Source of the DNA: Bacilli bacterium | Lineage (GTDB): Bacteria; Bacillota_I; Bacilli_A; RFN20; CAG-288 | Direction of reading: 5' to 3' | DNA length: 21,863 nt | Assembly (NCBI GenBank): GCA_022774485.1 | Contig: JALFLX010000138.1 | Coordinates: 1 to 21,863, forward strand | Part shown: positions 1 to 9,093 of the stretch, in pieces | Layout: each line of letters opens with the position of its first letter | Numbering within the stretch: the first letter of the stretch is position 1 | Notes under the pieces: generated by a model | The model's input: the letters and a program-made list of their open reading frames with translations, nothing else | The model's database searches: none | What the model was told of the DNA's origin: nothing | Made by a program: the position numbers and the translations under genes

Positions 1-1382
1 ATGATGCCCTGCATGATCTTGACTCCGCTAGGACCTTCAAATTCGAAGTTGTCGAGAGCGGTCTTCGCATAGCCGTATTTCGCATAAATCTCCTGAAGAC
101 GATCGACAGGATCTTTTCCTTGATCTTTGAGATCCTGAGCCATCTGAGCGATCAAGATGACAGCATCGACTGCATCTTTATCTCTGACTTCGGTTCCAGA
201 GAGGTAACCATAGCTTTCTTCGAAGCCGAAGAAGTATCTTTCAGGATGCCCGATGTTCTCTAATCTAGCGATCTGGTCGCCGATGTATTTGAAACCGGTG
301 AGAACTTCAACAACCTTTAAGCCGTTAGCTTTGGCAATCGGGAAGATTAAGTCAGTGGAGACAATGGTCTTAACGACAATGGATTCTTCTGGAATCTTCT
401 TGTTTCTGAGCAAGAAGTCGACTAAGAGAATACCCATCTCATTTCCGTTGATCAAAACAGTTTCACCATTGTGAATGACAGCAGTTCCGCAGCGATCGCA
501 ATCAGGATCGGTGGCGATGAGAATATCAGCGTGTTTTTCCTCTAAAAGTTTGACACCTAATGCTAAAGACTCTTTGAGTTCAGGGTTTGGCTTCGGGCAA
601 GTGGTGAAGTTTCCATCCGGGAACTCTTGCTCTTTGACAACAGCGACAGAATCAAAACCGAATCTCTTTAACGCTTTGGTGACTGGGACTAAACCAGTTC
701 CGTTGAGCGGAGTGTAGACAATCGATAAGTCACGATTTTTGATAGAGGGGATTCTCTTGGTGTCAATGTACTGAAGGTAGGTCTCTAAGCAGTCATCTTT
801 GATGTATTCGATCATACCCTCATTCATGAGCTTATCGAAGTCATCGCTTTTGACATCTTTGAAGATATCGAGCGCTTCGATGAGAGCGCTGATTTCATTT
901 GCTGCATCATCGGTGAGCTGGCAACCTTTCTCATCGTAGACTTTGTAGCCGTTGTATTGTTTGGGGTTGTGGCTTGCGGTGACCATGACACCAGCATCTG
1001 CTTTGAAATATCTGACCGCATAGCTTAAGAGCGGAGTGGGCATAAGCTCTTTGTATAAATAAACATGGATGCCATTAGCCGCATAAACGCTAGCAGCAGT
1101 CTTTGCGAATAAAGTGGAGTTGATGCGGGAGTCGTAAGAGATTGCGATGGTTTTCTTTCCTTCTTTTCTGTTGAGGAAGTTGCTGATACCCTGAGAGATT
1201 TTTCCGACAGTGTAAATGTTAAGACAGGCAGAACCTGCACCTAAAATACCTCTTAAACCACCAGTTCCAAATTCTAAATCTTTGTAAAATGCAGCTTCTA
1301 TCTGTTCCGGAGTCATCTCGACAAGTTCCTGATGAATGACAGGATCCTTCGCTTCGTCTAACCAACGTTGATAATCGTTCAT
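1..1382 (-). CDS. pgcA: Phosphoglucomutase/phosphomannomutase (phospho-sugar mutase), C-terminus cut by window edge
   Basis: An open frame of 460 codons runs from ATG at 1382 off the left edge; the family is usually about 570-580 residues, so roughly the last 110 are missing. It interconverts hexose 1- and 6-phosphates in the cytoplasm, linking glycolysis to cell-wall and glycan precursors. Visible motifs are the N-terminal FGTGGLRG, the catalytic phosphoserine loop TASHNP (Ser about residue 137), the Mg-binding loop DPDCDR (about 292-297) and the sugar-specificity loop FGFEESYGYL (about 384-393). In the usual GAGTNRMN stretch this protein reads GAGSACLN, so the common Arg is absent. The start is supported by an AGAGGA ribosome site and an extended -10 upstream. 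Substrate preference (glucose or mannose) cannot be decided from sequence alone. Confidence 0.93.
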   Translation of the reverse strand, partial: MNDYQRWLDEAKDPVIHQELVEMTPEQIEAAFYKDLEFGTGGLRGILGAGSACLNIYTVGKISQGISNFLNRKEGKKTIAISYDSRINSTLFAKTAASVYAANGIHVYLYKELMPTPLLSYAVRYFKADAGVMVTASHNPKQYNGYKVYDEKGCQLTDDAANEISALIEALDIFKDVKSDDFDKLMNEGMIEYIKDDCLETYLQYIDTKRIPSIKNRDLSIVYTPLNGTGLVPVTKALKRFGFDSVAVVKEQEFPDGNFTTCPKPNPELKESLALGVKLLEEKHADILIATDPDCDRCGTAVIHNGETVLINGNEMGILLVDFLLRNKKIPEESIVVKTIVSTDLIFPIAKANGLKVVEVLTGFKYIGDQIARLENIGHPERYFFGFEESYGYLSGTEVRDKDAVDAVILIAQMAQDLKDQGKDPVDRLQEIYAKYGYAKTALDNFEFEGPSGVKIMQGI

Positions 1383-1408
1383 AAGAAATCCTCTTTTCTA
1401 TCTAATTT

Positions 1409-1417
1409 ATTTTAGCA
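1409..1417 (-). promoter_or_regulatory. Extended -10 promoter of the phospho-sugar mutase gene
   Basis: On the minus strand this reads TGCTAAAAT, a -10 of TAAAAT with the TGn extension, about 27 bases before the ATG at 1382. No good -35 is visible at the right distance, as expected for an extended -10. The remaining divergent intergenic space (1418-1568) holds no other feature I can support. Confidence 0.5.
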
Positions 1418-1568
1418 TTAAACGATAATAAAGATGAACAAATAATCTCACTTTTCAATCTTCATCGTGGTATGAACATGTTACATCTATTCTAATTTAT
1501 TTCATCTCATTTCCGTGCTGTTTACAAAAGCCTTAAGATTTGATAAAGTTTCAACAAAGAGGCATCAT

Positions 1569-2909
1569 ATGCAATTGATTTATCAGATTTTAGAAGTCAT
1601 TAACTACATCATAATCGGTATCTGTACCATCTCTTTACTATTTCAAGTGGTGATGATTCTTTTCTGTTGGCTTCCGGAGAAACATTTTAAGAAGTCGGAG
1701 AAGCTTTCAAAAATCGCTCTCATCATCTGTGCGAGAAATGAGGAGAGTGTCATCGGAGATACTGTCAAGAATATCTTAGAGCATCAGGATTATCCGAAAG
1801 AGTTATATGACATCTATGTCATCGCGGATAACTGCACTGATAAAACTGCAGAAAAAGCGAGAGCGGCCGGTGCGATTGTTTTAGAGCATCAAGATGATGA
1901 TCCAAAGCACCACAAGGTGGCTTATCCTTTGGCTTATGGAATTGATTATCTATTAAAATCGGAGAAGAAATATGACTTTTTAATCCGCATTGATGCTGAT
2001 AATCATCTTAAAGCCGATTTCTTTCAAAGAATGAACGATGCTTTCTGCTCTGGCGTTGAGATTGCCCGTCCTTATGAAGCTAGTAAAAATCCGACTCAAA
2101 ATGCATGGAGTGTTGTCTCAGCGACTTATTACATGCGTGATTCGTTCATCGCTAGCAACTTCAGAGAATTCTTCCACCTCGACTCGATGCTCACCGGAGC
2201 TGGTATGATGGTCAGTTTCCAGGTGTTAGAGAGTATCCACGGATGGGATAGTTTCTCTCAGAGTGAAGATGCGGAATTTACCTGCAATCGTCTTTTAGAG
2301 AAAAAGAGAGTTCACTATGTTTGCGATGCTGTTGTCTATGAGGATCAACCATCTACGATGAAGGATACCTATTCTCGAATCTCGAGAATGGGAAATGGAT
2401 TGAGCCGGGTCTTTTGGAAGAAAGGATTCCCGCTTTTCGGTCACTTCTTTGTTTCAGGAAGATGGTCAAACATCGATTTGTTTGTACAGCTTCTCATCAT
2501 TCCAGTCGCGCTTCTTTGTTGTGTATGGTTCCCGCTTTACTATATCTTCTATGCGATTTCTCATTTGGTGAACATCTTTGGACCAGAGTGGTTAGGAAGC
2601 ATCTATGCTTTAGATGGAACCTTGCTCACTGCACAAGCTTCTATCAATCTTTTGCTTCACACCTTGCTTCCGATGATTCTTGTCGTGTTAGGTTCTTTCT
2701 TGATCATTTATCCGCTTCAGACATTTGTCGCTGTCTACCGCAGCAAGAAGAAACTCGGTTTGACTTCCTTAAAGGGTTATTATAAAGGGATTCTTTTATC
2801 CCCGTTGTTCATGATTTTCTACGCGGTAGCAATCACACTTGGCATTGTCACTGATGCTGGATGGAAGAAAGTGACGAGAAATTCGAAAGAAGATAAGGCG
2901 TTGAAATAG
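1569..2909 (+). CDS. Membrane-anchored family 2 glycosyltransferase
   Basis: A 446-residue inner-membrane GT2 enzyme that should transfer a sugar from a nucleotide-sugar donor onto a glycan or lipid at the cytoplasmic face. One N-terminal membrane segment (about 10-33) is followed by the GT-A fold: CARNEE (54-59), ADNCTD (86-91), the metal-binding DAD (142-144), the acceptor-site SED (232-234) and a QPSTMKDTYSRISRM stretch (260-274) standing where processive enzymes carry QxxRW. Three further membrane segments lie near 303-335, 355-387 and 405-427. The layout resembles poly-N-acetylglucosamine or hyaluronan synthase-like enzymes, but the product is unknown. ATG 1569 is chosen because AAAGAGG lies 6 bases before it; a GTG at 1515 in the same frame has no ribosome site. 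It is divergent from the sugar mutase, and no terminator is visible after it. Confidence 0.85.
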   Translation: MQLIYQILEVINYIIIGICTISLLFQVVMILFCWLPEKHFKKSEKLSKIALIICARNEESVIGDTVKNILEHQDYPKELYDIYVIADNCTDKTAEKARAAGAIVLEHQDDDPKHHKVAYPLAYGIDYLLKSEKKYDFLIRIDADNHLKADFFQRMNDAFCSGVEIARPYEASKNPTQNAWSVVSATYYMRDSFIASNFREFFHLDSMLTGAGMMVSFQVLESIHGWDSFSQSEDAEFTCNRLLEKKRVHYVCDAVVYEDQPSTMKDTYSRISRMGNGLSRVFWKKGFPLFGHFFVSGRWSNIDLFVQLLIIPVALLCCVWFPLYYIFYAISHLVNIFGPEWLGSIYALDGTLLTAQASINLLLHTLLPMILVVLGSFLIIYPLQTFVAVYRSKKKLGLTSLKGYYKGILLSPLFMIFYAVAITLGIVTDAGWKKVTRNSKEDKALK

Positions 2910-2972
2910 TATTTATTTGCTCATTTTGTAACACTATTTTTTCCGTTCGTTTCTTTTGCGCCTCTTTTCGAT

Positions 2973-2978
2973 TAAAAT
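2973..2978 (+). promoter_or_regulatory. Putative -10 (TAAAAT) for the five-gene operon
   Basis: TAAAAT lies 17 bases before the ATG at 2996, with GAGGAAAG as ribosome site in between. No convincing -35 is present. It is proposed because the same hexamer precedes several other genes in the window. Confidence 0.35.
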
Positions 2979-2995
2979 ATTGTCGAGGAAAGAAT

Positions 2996-3799
2996 ATGTT
3001 TACTGCGAATTATCACACTCACACCAAACGCTGCGGCCACGCCACAGGCGAAGATGAAGAATATGTCCAGGAAGCGATTGGACAAGGTTTTTCTGATTTA
3101 GGCTTTTCTGATCACATCATGCTCCCTGGCTTTGTCGAACCTTATGTGAGAGGTGATTTTTCCCTGTTTGAAGATTACTGCTCCTCGATTCGAGACCTCA
3201 GCGATCGCTACAGCGAACAGATTCAGATTTATTTAGGATTTGAAGCAGAAGCATTCCGTCCGTATTTCCCGTTTTATAAAGAACTCATCGGAAACGGTGT
3301 AATCGACTATCTCATCTTAGGAAATCACTCCGCGATGGATGACTCTCATGAGCTTATCTGCAAGTTTGGAAACATCACTAGCGTCAGCCAGCTTTATCTC
3401 TATCGTGACTTAGCACTAGAAGCGATTCAAAGCGGCATGTTTCAGATCTTCGCTCATCCGGATTACTTCATGATGAGCATTGAGAATTTCGACTCTGACT
3501 GTAAGAAAGTCTCTAAGAGCTTAATCGAAGCTTGTATGGCTTACGATGTTCCACTTGAAATCAACCTCAGCGGAATCCGCATGGGTGAGAAACAGTTCTT
3601 ATCGAAAAGAAGACTCCGTTATCCGACCGATGAATTCTTTGAGCTTGTCGGAAAATATGGAGCGAAGTGTATCTTCGGAGCGGATGCTCATAAACCGGAT
3701 CAACTTTCGATGGAAAGTGTGAATTATTTAGGTGTTCAGTTTGCGAAAAAACATAATTTGAATGTCATTGATCGTCTCGATACGATCAGGCGTCATTGA
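2996..3799 (+). CDS. Histidinol-phosphatase-like PHP-domain phosphoesterase
   Basis: A complete 267-residue PHP-superfamily metallo-phosphoesterase of the HisK/HisJ type. All expected metal ligands can be seen: HTHT (His7, His9), His40 in GFSDH, Glu83 in GFEAE, His111 in GNHS, His154 in AHPDY, and Asp230/His232 in GADAH. Family members cleave histidinol phosphate in histidine synthesis, but many stand-alone homologues act on other phosphate esters. No histidine biosynthesis gene is nearby, so the substrate is open. The start has a GAGGAAAG ribosome site. It is the first gene of a run continuing 15 bases later with a lipoprotein gene, then a peptidase-like hydrolase and an ABC transporter. Confidence 0.88.
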   Translation: MFTANYHTHTKRCGHATGEDEEYVQEAIGQGFSDLGFSDHIMLPGFVEPYVRGDFSLFEDYCSSIRDLSDRYSEQIQIYLGFEAEAFRPYFPFYKELIGNGVIDYLILGNHSAMDDSHELICKFGNITSVSQLYLYRDLALEAIQSGMFQIFAHPDYFMMSIENFDSDCKKVSKSLIEACMAYDVPLEINLSGIRMGEKQFLSKRRLRYPTDEFFELVGKYGAKCIFGADAHKPDQLSMESVNYLGVQFAKKHNLNVIDRLDTIRRH

Positions 3800-3814
3800 G
3801 AAAGGAGGATTTCA

Positions 3815-4762
3815 ATGAACAAAAAATTATTTGGAACACTCTCTTTATCCCTTTGCATGCTGTTTTCTTGTACGACTACTGTCAAACCGGATGGTCTTTT
3901 TCAGACAATAGATGCAAAAGTCATCTCTGTGAAAAATGATGTTGAAGACCAGATTGACAAAAGCTCTACAGTAGAAAGTGCGAACTCTATCAACCTGTCA
4001 AATGACTTGAAAAAGAGAGCATCCTCTCCCTCTTCCTCAATCCAATATTACATTGAAGTGAAGAACACTTCCGATTATGTTGTGAAGGAATTCTCTTTCC
4101 AGTTCGATATTCAAGATGAGAATTCGAATATTGTCAACGATGAGAAAGTGGAAGTCACAATTCCTTTCTATGGAGATTATTTCCTCCCTCAGTCAACGAG
4201 AAGATTTGATGACGATTTTTACACATATGGTTCTTATTCTTTCTCCCGTCTTCATACGTATTCTCTTGTGAACATCGAATATGTCGGTGATGTTCAAATC
4301 GCCAAGAACGCTGTGGTTTATTCTACCGATAACGGAAAGATTCAAATCAAGAGAAAAGAAGCGTATTCTCTCGGAGCAGAAGAAAATGGAGATTATCTCT
4401 ACCGCATCGAATATCAAGTGGAAGAGATTGAGGGAATTGAAATCGACAAGCTTCAGTGCTCAATCTCATGTGCCGGTGTCAGAGGAAGATTCTATCCATC
4501 CTTAGATTATCAAAACAGTGTCTCTTATCCTGGCGGTTCTCTTTATGTTGTCTTTGAAGAAACTGTTGAGGAGAACAAGATCGACTTGTCGTTCACTGCG
4601 TTAGATTATGACTATGAAGACGAGAAAAATGACTTGGTTGATTCTGTTAATTTAGGCTTCACGATCACTCTTATCAGCGTGATTTCTCTTCTCTCTGTCA
4701 GTTTGATTGTCTTCATCGTGCTCTTAGCAGTCGATATCAATAAGAAAAAGAAAGAAAAATGA
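3815..4762 (+). CDS. Putative lipoprotein with C-terminal membrane anchor
   Basis: A 315-residue protein of unknown function. The N-terminus is a lipoprotein signal: basic MNKK, a hydrophobic core, then lipobox LFSC with Cys19 as lipidation site. The middle (about 30-280) is polar, rich in Ser, Glu, Tyr and Val, and looks like extracytoplasmic beta-rich sequence. A second hydrophobic segment near 282-306 ends in a Lys-rich tail (DINKKKKEK), giving an anchor at both ends. The start is secure: AAAGGAGG lies 6 bases before the ATG. The stop overlaps the ATG of the next gene. The operon setting with a MacB-like ABC protein suggests it may be an extracytoplasmic partner of that transporter, but this is inference only. 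Confidence 0.7.
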   Translation: MNKKLFGTLSLSLCMLFSCTTTVKPDGLFQTIDAKVISVKNDVEDQIDKSSTVESANSINLSNDLKKRASSPSSSIQYYIEVKNTSDYVVKEFSFQFDIQDENSNIVNDEKVEVTIPFYGDYFLPQSTRRFDDDFYTYGSYSFSRLHTYSLVNIEYVGDVQIAKNAVVYSTDNGKIQIKRKEAYSLGAEENGDYLYRIEYQVEEIEGIEIDKLQCSISCAGVRGRFYPSLDYQNSVSYPGGSLYVVFEETVEENKIDLSFTALDYDYEDEKNDLVDSVNLGFTITLISVISLLSVSLIVFIVLLAVDINKKKKEK

Positions 4763-5658
4763 TGATACAAGAGGGAAAAGTTTCATTTCAGGGTTATCAG
4801 ACCTACTATCGCATTGTGAATCCGGAGGGGAAGAATATTCCCCTTCTCCTTTTACATGGTGGACCTGGCTCGACACATAACTCTTTTGAAGTGTTAGATT
4901 CCCTCGCTTATGAGAGCGATAGACCTTTGATCATGTATGATCAGCTCGGGTGTGGAGAGTCTTCTCTCTGTGCCTCTCATCCTGATTTATGGACGATGGA
5001 TACTTGGATTGATGAACTTATCAATTTGAGAGAAAAACTGAAGTTGGAGAAGGTTCATCTTCTTGGACACTCCTTTGGCGGAATGTTGCTTCTCTCGTAT
5101 CTTGTGGAGAGAAAACCAAAAGGAATCGCTTCGATTATTCTCTCTTCTACTCTTTCTTCCTCTTCCCTTTGGCGAGAAGAGACACATAGACTTGTTAACC
5201 TTTTACCTGACTTTGAACGTCAGACCATCGTGACTTGTGAAGCCATGGAATCATATTCTTCTTTAGAATTCCAACTCGCCGTGAAGCATTACAGCGAGAA
5301 ATTTGTCTTCTCTGATCCTGGCAAAGAAGGACCAGAGTGTCTTCATCGAAAGAAAGTCTTCGGTAAAGAAAGCTATGAGACAGCTTGGGGACCTTGTGAA
5401 TTTTCTCCTACTGGAACACTGAAGGATTATGATGTCACATCTTTTCTTTCTAATATCACCTGTCCGACACTGCTCCTATCCGGTGTGAATGACGAGTCTA
5501 CTCCACTTCAAAATAAAGTGATGTATGATGCTCTCACCTGCGAGAAAAAGTGGGTTTTATTCCAAAAGAGCAGACACATGAGCTATTACGAAGAGAATGA
5601 GAAGTATCAGAAAACAGTCGCTGATTTTTTAACACAGGTGGAACACCAACATGAATGA
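4759..5658 (+). CDS. Proline iminopeptidase-like alpha/beta hydrolase (peptidase S33)
   Basis: A 299-residue cytoplasmic alpha/beta hydrolase of the proline iminopeptidase type, which removes N-terminal proline (or similar residues) from short peptides. Seen in sequence: the oxyanion-hole motif HGGPG (33-37), YDQLGCGES (60-68), the nucleophile elbow GHSFGG (Ser105), and a probable Asp (about 245, in SGVNDEST) and His (273, in SRHMSYY) completing the triad. No signal peptide is present. Its ATG lies in the overlap ATGATG with the preceding stop, so translation is probably coupled; a second ATG at 4762 is equally possible. Some S33 relatives hydrolyse other amides or esters, so specificity is not certain. 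Confidence 0.85.
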   Translation: MMIQEGKVSFQGYQTYYRIVNPEGKNIPLLLLHGGPGSTHNSFEVLDSLAYESDRPLIMYDQLGCGESSLCASHPDLWTMDTWIDELINLREKLKLEKVHLLGHSFGGMLLLSYLVERKPKGIASIILSSTLSSSSLWREETHRLVNLLPDFERQTIVTCEAMESYSSLEFQLAVKHYSEKFVFSDPGKEGPECLHRKKVFGKESYETAWGPCEFSPTGTLKDYDVTSFLSNITCPTLLLSGVNDESTPLQNKVMYDALTCEKKWVLFQKSRHMSYYEENEKYQKTVADFLTQVEHQHE

Positions 5659-6292
5659 GAAAGAGTTCTATGCTCGTTTATTAGAGCACACATCTTATCA
5701 AAAGAAAAAGAAAGAGAAGTTATCTCTCTCTTTTCTTGTTGAGACTTTTCTTAAGATCGATTTAGGAGAACCTGTCCTTTCTGAACTTTCTTATTTTGAG
5801 AGAAGAAAAGAATATTTCTCTTTCTTTAAAAATTATGATCCAAAATCGATTGTTAAATCCGGTAGTTATAAAAGACAACTGGATTCTCTTCTTGAACAGA
5901 TAAAGCCAACTTCTGTTTCACCATATAAAAAGCTTATGAAATCAACACTCTCTATCGCTCGTTATCTCTCTCTATTTAAGACCGTAGAAGACTTTCAAAA
6001 AGAAGTCTATCTTTCCTGTGAGACACCGGAGAAGACATTTGAATTCTTAGAGAGTTTTAGATTGAAGAGCAAGATTCCATCCTGCTATTTTAACAAAGCT
6101 TCTCGCTTCTTCTCTGAGGTAGGATTGTTAGATATTCCTCTCTTAACTTCGCATATCAAAGATATCTTGCAGAGAACTTTTGATTTAGAAGACAACAATC
6201 ATCTCCTCTTTATGAAGATGCTCAAGATCGCGAGAGTGAATGAGATTTCCCTTGATGAACTCAACAGGAGAATGGAGCAGTATTCATGTTAA
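5651..6292 (+). CDS. Hypothetical protein, all-helical
   Basis: A 213-residue protein I do not recognise. It has no signal peptide or membrane segment, is rich in Lys, Glu, Leu and Phe and appears helical throughout. The stretch SRFFSEVGLLDIPLLTSHI (151-169) faintly recalls the helix-hairpin-helix region of DNA glycosylase-like proteins, but no clear catalytic motif supports that. It overlaps the hydrolase gene by 8 bases and the ABC gene by 7, so all three are almost certainly co-translated. Its position between a peptidase and an exporter-like ABC protein is the only functional hint. Confidence 0.65.
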   Translation: MNEKEFYARLLEHTSYQKKKKEKLSLSFLVETFLKIDLGEPVLSELSYFERRKEYFSFFKNYDPKSIVKSGSYKRQLDSLLEQIKPTSVSPYKKLMKSTLSIARYLSLFKTVEDFQKEVYLSCETPEKTFEFLESFRLKSKIPSCYFNKASRFFSEVGLLDIPLLTSHIKDILQRTFDLEDNNHLLFMKMLKIARVNEISLDELNRRMEQYSC

Positions 6293-9009
6293 AACTCGAA
6301 TCCCTCAAAAAGAAATACCTTGTCTCACAAGAACCCTTTTACGCGTTGAAAGGGATTGATTTATCATTCGATAAAGTTCAATTCGTCTCGATTTTAGGTC
6401 CTTCTGGATGTGGAAAGACTACTCTCTTAAATATCATTGGCGGATTAGATAAAGCGAGCGAAGGAGATGTCATCTCTGAGGGGAGAGCGCTCTCTTCTCT
6501 CAGTGAAAAAGAACTGGATTCATACCGCAACAATTCGATTGGTTTCATCTTTCAAAACTGTTATCTCATCCCTCAGCTCAATGTGTTAGAAAATGTCAAA
6601 ATCGCACTCTCTGTTCGTGATTACACAGAAAAAGAATGTGATGAGAAAGCTTTAGATGCGCTCAAAAAAGTTCACGCAGAGTTTTTAGCAAAAAAGAAAG
6701 TGAATCAGCTTTCCGGTGGACAGCAGCAGAGAGTCGCAATCGCAAGAGCCCTTGTCACAGATCCGCTCTATCTTCTTTGCGATGAGCCGACTGGTGCTTT
6801 AGATAGCACCTCCGCTAGAGAGATCATGGAGCTCATTCAAGAAGTGTCAAAGACAAAGCTTGTCCTCTTTGTCACTCACAATGAAGAGCTTGCACTTAAG
6901 TACTCGGATCGAATTATCCGGATGAAAGATGGTCAAGTCACCGAAGATATTCTTTGCCGTGAAACTGATGAATTATCCTCTCAAGAACAGAAGCTGAGGA
7001 AATCGAAACTGTCCTTTGGCATGAAGATGAAACTCGCATTCCGGAATATGTGGTCAAGAAAAGGAAAGACTGTATTAACTGGAATCGCAAACTCATTTGG
7101 TATGATAGGCATCGCTTTTTTGCTTGCAATCAACCACGGCTTTGATCTTTATTCCACGAAAATCTCAAAAGCGACAGCGACATCGCTCCCTGTGGTAGTC
7201 ACTCCGTATACTTCAACAAGTTCCTCCGAAGCCTTCGAGAGCATCAACAATTCAATCGAGTATCCGGAGAAGCAAGAAATTTACCCATCGGTGGAAAGCT
7301 CGAGTGAAACTGCCTATAAATTCAACAACATCACTCCTCAGTATATGAGTTACCTTGATTCTCTTGTAAAAGAGGGTGTGATTCGAGAATACATCACCAG
7401 CTATGGAAACAGCTATGGTTTCAATCTCTCCACCAGAGTCCCTGCCTCCCTTGATGGAGAAGAACCATCTAAACTTTCTATGCTTTCTACTACGAAGACA
7501 AATTACAACTATTACGCTTACTCCGCAGGGCTTCCATACAACATCTTTCATGTTTTATATGGAGACTTTGATTCTTATGATGTCATCGCCGGCTCTCTTC
7601 CTCAGAATGAAAATGAGCTTGTCTTAGTGGTTGATAAATACAACGCAGTCTCCTTTAAAATCTTACAAGCGCTCGGCTTCTATTCTGCAAGTGACTCACA
7701 AGAAGATGTCAAAGATATCTCCTTGAAGACTAAAGTCAGGCCAATTTCTTTTGAAGATGTCATCGATAAGGAATACAAGATTTTCTATAACGATGATATC
7801 TATATCAATCCTTCTGAAGAGAAAGTCAACGATGGATTAGGAAGAAAAAGAACCATTACTACTTATGAGAAGCGAGAGCTTGATGAGGACTTCTACAAGA
7901 ACAACGGCATCTCCTTAAAAATCAGCGGTATTGTCAGAGCGAAGAGCACCTCGACCTTTTCAATCCTCTCCCCATCTCTTTGCTACACTTCCACGTTTCA
8001 GGATAAATTGATGAAAGCGAATCGGAGTTCGCAAGTGACAAACACCATCCAAGGGAACATTGTCTTCTCTCCTAGTGAAGGGGATAGTGTCAACACCTTT
8101 ATCGATGAGATCACAACCCTTTTAGAAGCATATCAAAATTCAGAGAGCTCAGTTCTTCCCACCAGCTCTATCAACGATATTCTTCAACGTTACTTTGTTT
8201 ATTATCCTTATCTCTCCTCCCGTTATTTGTATCTCGGTTTCTCATATTTTTTCTCTCAGGCGATGGCCTTAGGTTCTGAACTTGTCAAAGATTCGATGAA
8301 AAACATCGACTTCTCTGATGAAGAGACAATCGATAATCTTATCCGAAGAATGAAGACAGAATTCTTGACTGATTACGATAAACTTTATGAGGAAATCATC
8401 TCGTTAGCAGCCTATGTCAACGCGTATTCCACCATACAATGCTTGGTGATCTTCCCGCCTGATCTTCAAAATAGAGATACTCTTTTGAAACGATTAGACG
8501 AATATAATGAAAAAAAGAAAGAGACTGGAGAAACGATTGAATACGCACAAAGCGATGCGAATTATATGATTCAAGATGTTGGAGATATGATCTCTCTTGT
8601 CTCGATGATTCTAGTCATCTTTGCTGTGATTTCACTCACAGTCTCTGCTTTGATGACTGCGCTTCTTATCTCAGTCAATGTGTTAGAGCGAAAGAAAGAA
8701 ATCGGCCTCTTAAGATCCTTTGGCTCTCGTAAGTTTGATATCCTTTCCCTCTTTGAAATCGAGTCGGTATTCATCGGGCTATTAGCCGGTATCATCGGAA
8801 GTCTTTCCACTTACATTCTTGCTTTCCCAATCAATTATATGATCAACAAATCATTCTCTTATTACAGCGTCGGAAGGATTTGTAACTTCACCTTCTACCA
8901 CGCTTTGATCATTATTTTCATCTCTGTTGTCATTTCGATGATTTCTAGTTTCTTACCTTCTCATAAAGCGAGTAGAGTCACTCCGATTGAATCCCTTAGA
9001 AGCGAATAA
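6286..9009 (+). CDS. MacB-like ABC transporter, ATPase fused to FtsX-type permease
   Basis: A 907-residue fusion. The N-terminal ABC ATPase shows Walker A GPSGCGKT (38-45), Q-loop FQN (89-91), signature LSGGQQQR (142-149), Walker B LLCDEP (163-168) with Glu167, and switch His198. The permease follows: a first membrane helix near 262-284, a large extracytoplasmic region of about 480 residues (roughly 290-765), then three helices near 768-797, 826-850 and 872-891. ERKKEIGLLRSFG (801-813) is the typical FtsX/MacB coupling segment. Such type VII (MacB-fold) proteins do not import; they move lipoproteins or peptides out of the membrane or transmit mechanical force. The extracytoplasmic domain is about twice that of MacB. 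It ends the operon; no clear terminator follows. Confidence 0.88.
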   Translation: MLKLESLKKKYLVSQEPFYALKGIDLSFDKVQFVSILGPSGCGKTTLLNIIGGLDKASEGDVISEGRALSSLSEKELDSYRNNSIGFIFQNCYLIPQLNVLENVKIALSVRDYTEKECDEKALDALKKVHAEFLAKKKVNQLSGGQQQRVAIARALVTDPLYLLCDEPTGALDSTSAREIMELIQEVSKTKLVLFVTHNEELALKYSDRIIRMKDGQVTEDILCRETDELSSQEQKLRKSKLSFGMKMKLAFRNMWSRKGKTVLTGIANSFGMIGIAFLLAINHGFDLYSTKISKATATSLPVVVTPYTSTSSSEAFESINNSIEYPEKQEIYPSVESSSETAYKFNNITPQYMSYLDSLVKEGVIREYITSYGNSYGFNLSTRVPASLDGEEPSKLSMLSTTKTNYNYYAYSAGLPYNIFHVLYGDFDSYDVIAGSLPQNENELVLVVDKYNAVSFKILQALGFYSASDSQEDVKDISLKTKVRPISFEDVIDKEYKIFYNDDIYINPSEEKVNDGLGRKRTITTYEKRELDEDFYKNNGISLKISGIVRAKSTSTFSILSPSLCYTSTFQDKLMKANRSSQVTNTIQGNIVFSPSEGDSVNTFIDEITTLLEAYQNSESSVLPTSSINDILQRYFVYYPYLSSRYLYLGFSYFFSQAMALGSELVKDSMKNIDFSDEETIDNLIRRMKTEFLTDYDKLYEEIISLAAYVNAYSTIQCLVIFPPDLQNRDTLLKRLDEYNEKKKETGETIEYAQSDANYMIQDVGDMISLVSMILVIFAVISLTVSALMTALLISVNVLERKKEIGLLRSFGSRKFDILSLFEIESVFIGLLAGIIGSLSTYILAFPINYMINKSFSYYSVGRICNFTFYHALIIIFISVVISMISSFLPSHKASRVTPIESLRSE

Positions 9010-9055
9010 GTTTCCTTTGCCTGTCAAACTTTTCTCAAGAAATCGCATTCATAGC

Positions 9056-9084
9056 TTGATAGAAAAAAAGCGTGTCACTATAAT
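9056..9084 (+). promoter_or_regulatory. Strong sigma-70-type promoter of yebC
   Basis: TTGATA (9056-9061), a 17-base spacer, and TATAAT (9079-9084): five of six and six of six matches to consensus at ideal spacing. Transcription should start near 9091, giving a leader of about 60 bases. This is among the best promoters in the window. Confidence 0.85.
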
Positions 9085-9093
9085 AGTAGAAGA

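Noticed and set aside
1515..1568. Upstream GTG start adding 18 residues to the glycosyltransferase
   Set aside because: No ribosome site before 1515; AAAGAGG is correctly placed for ATG 1569, and the added residues resemble no family N-terminus.
7252..7551. 99-codon minus-strand frame inside the ABC permease gene
   Set aside because: No ribosome site, no recognisable domain, and it lies wholly within a well-supported gene.
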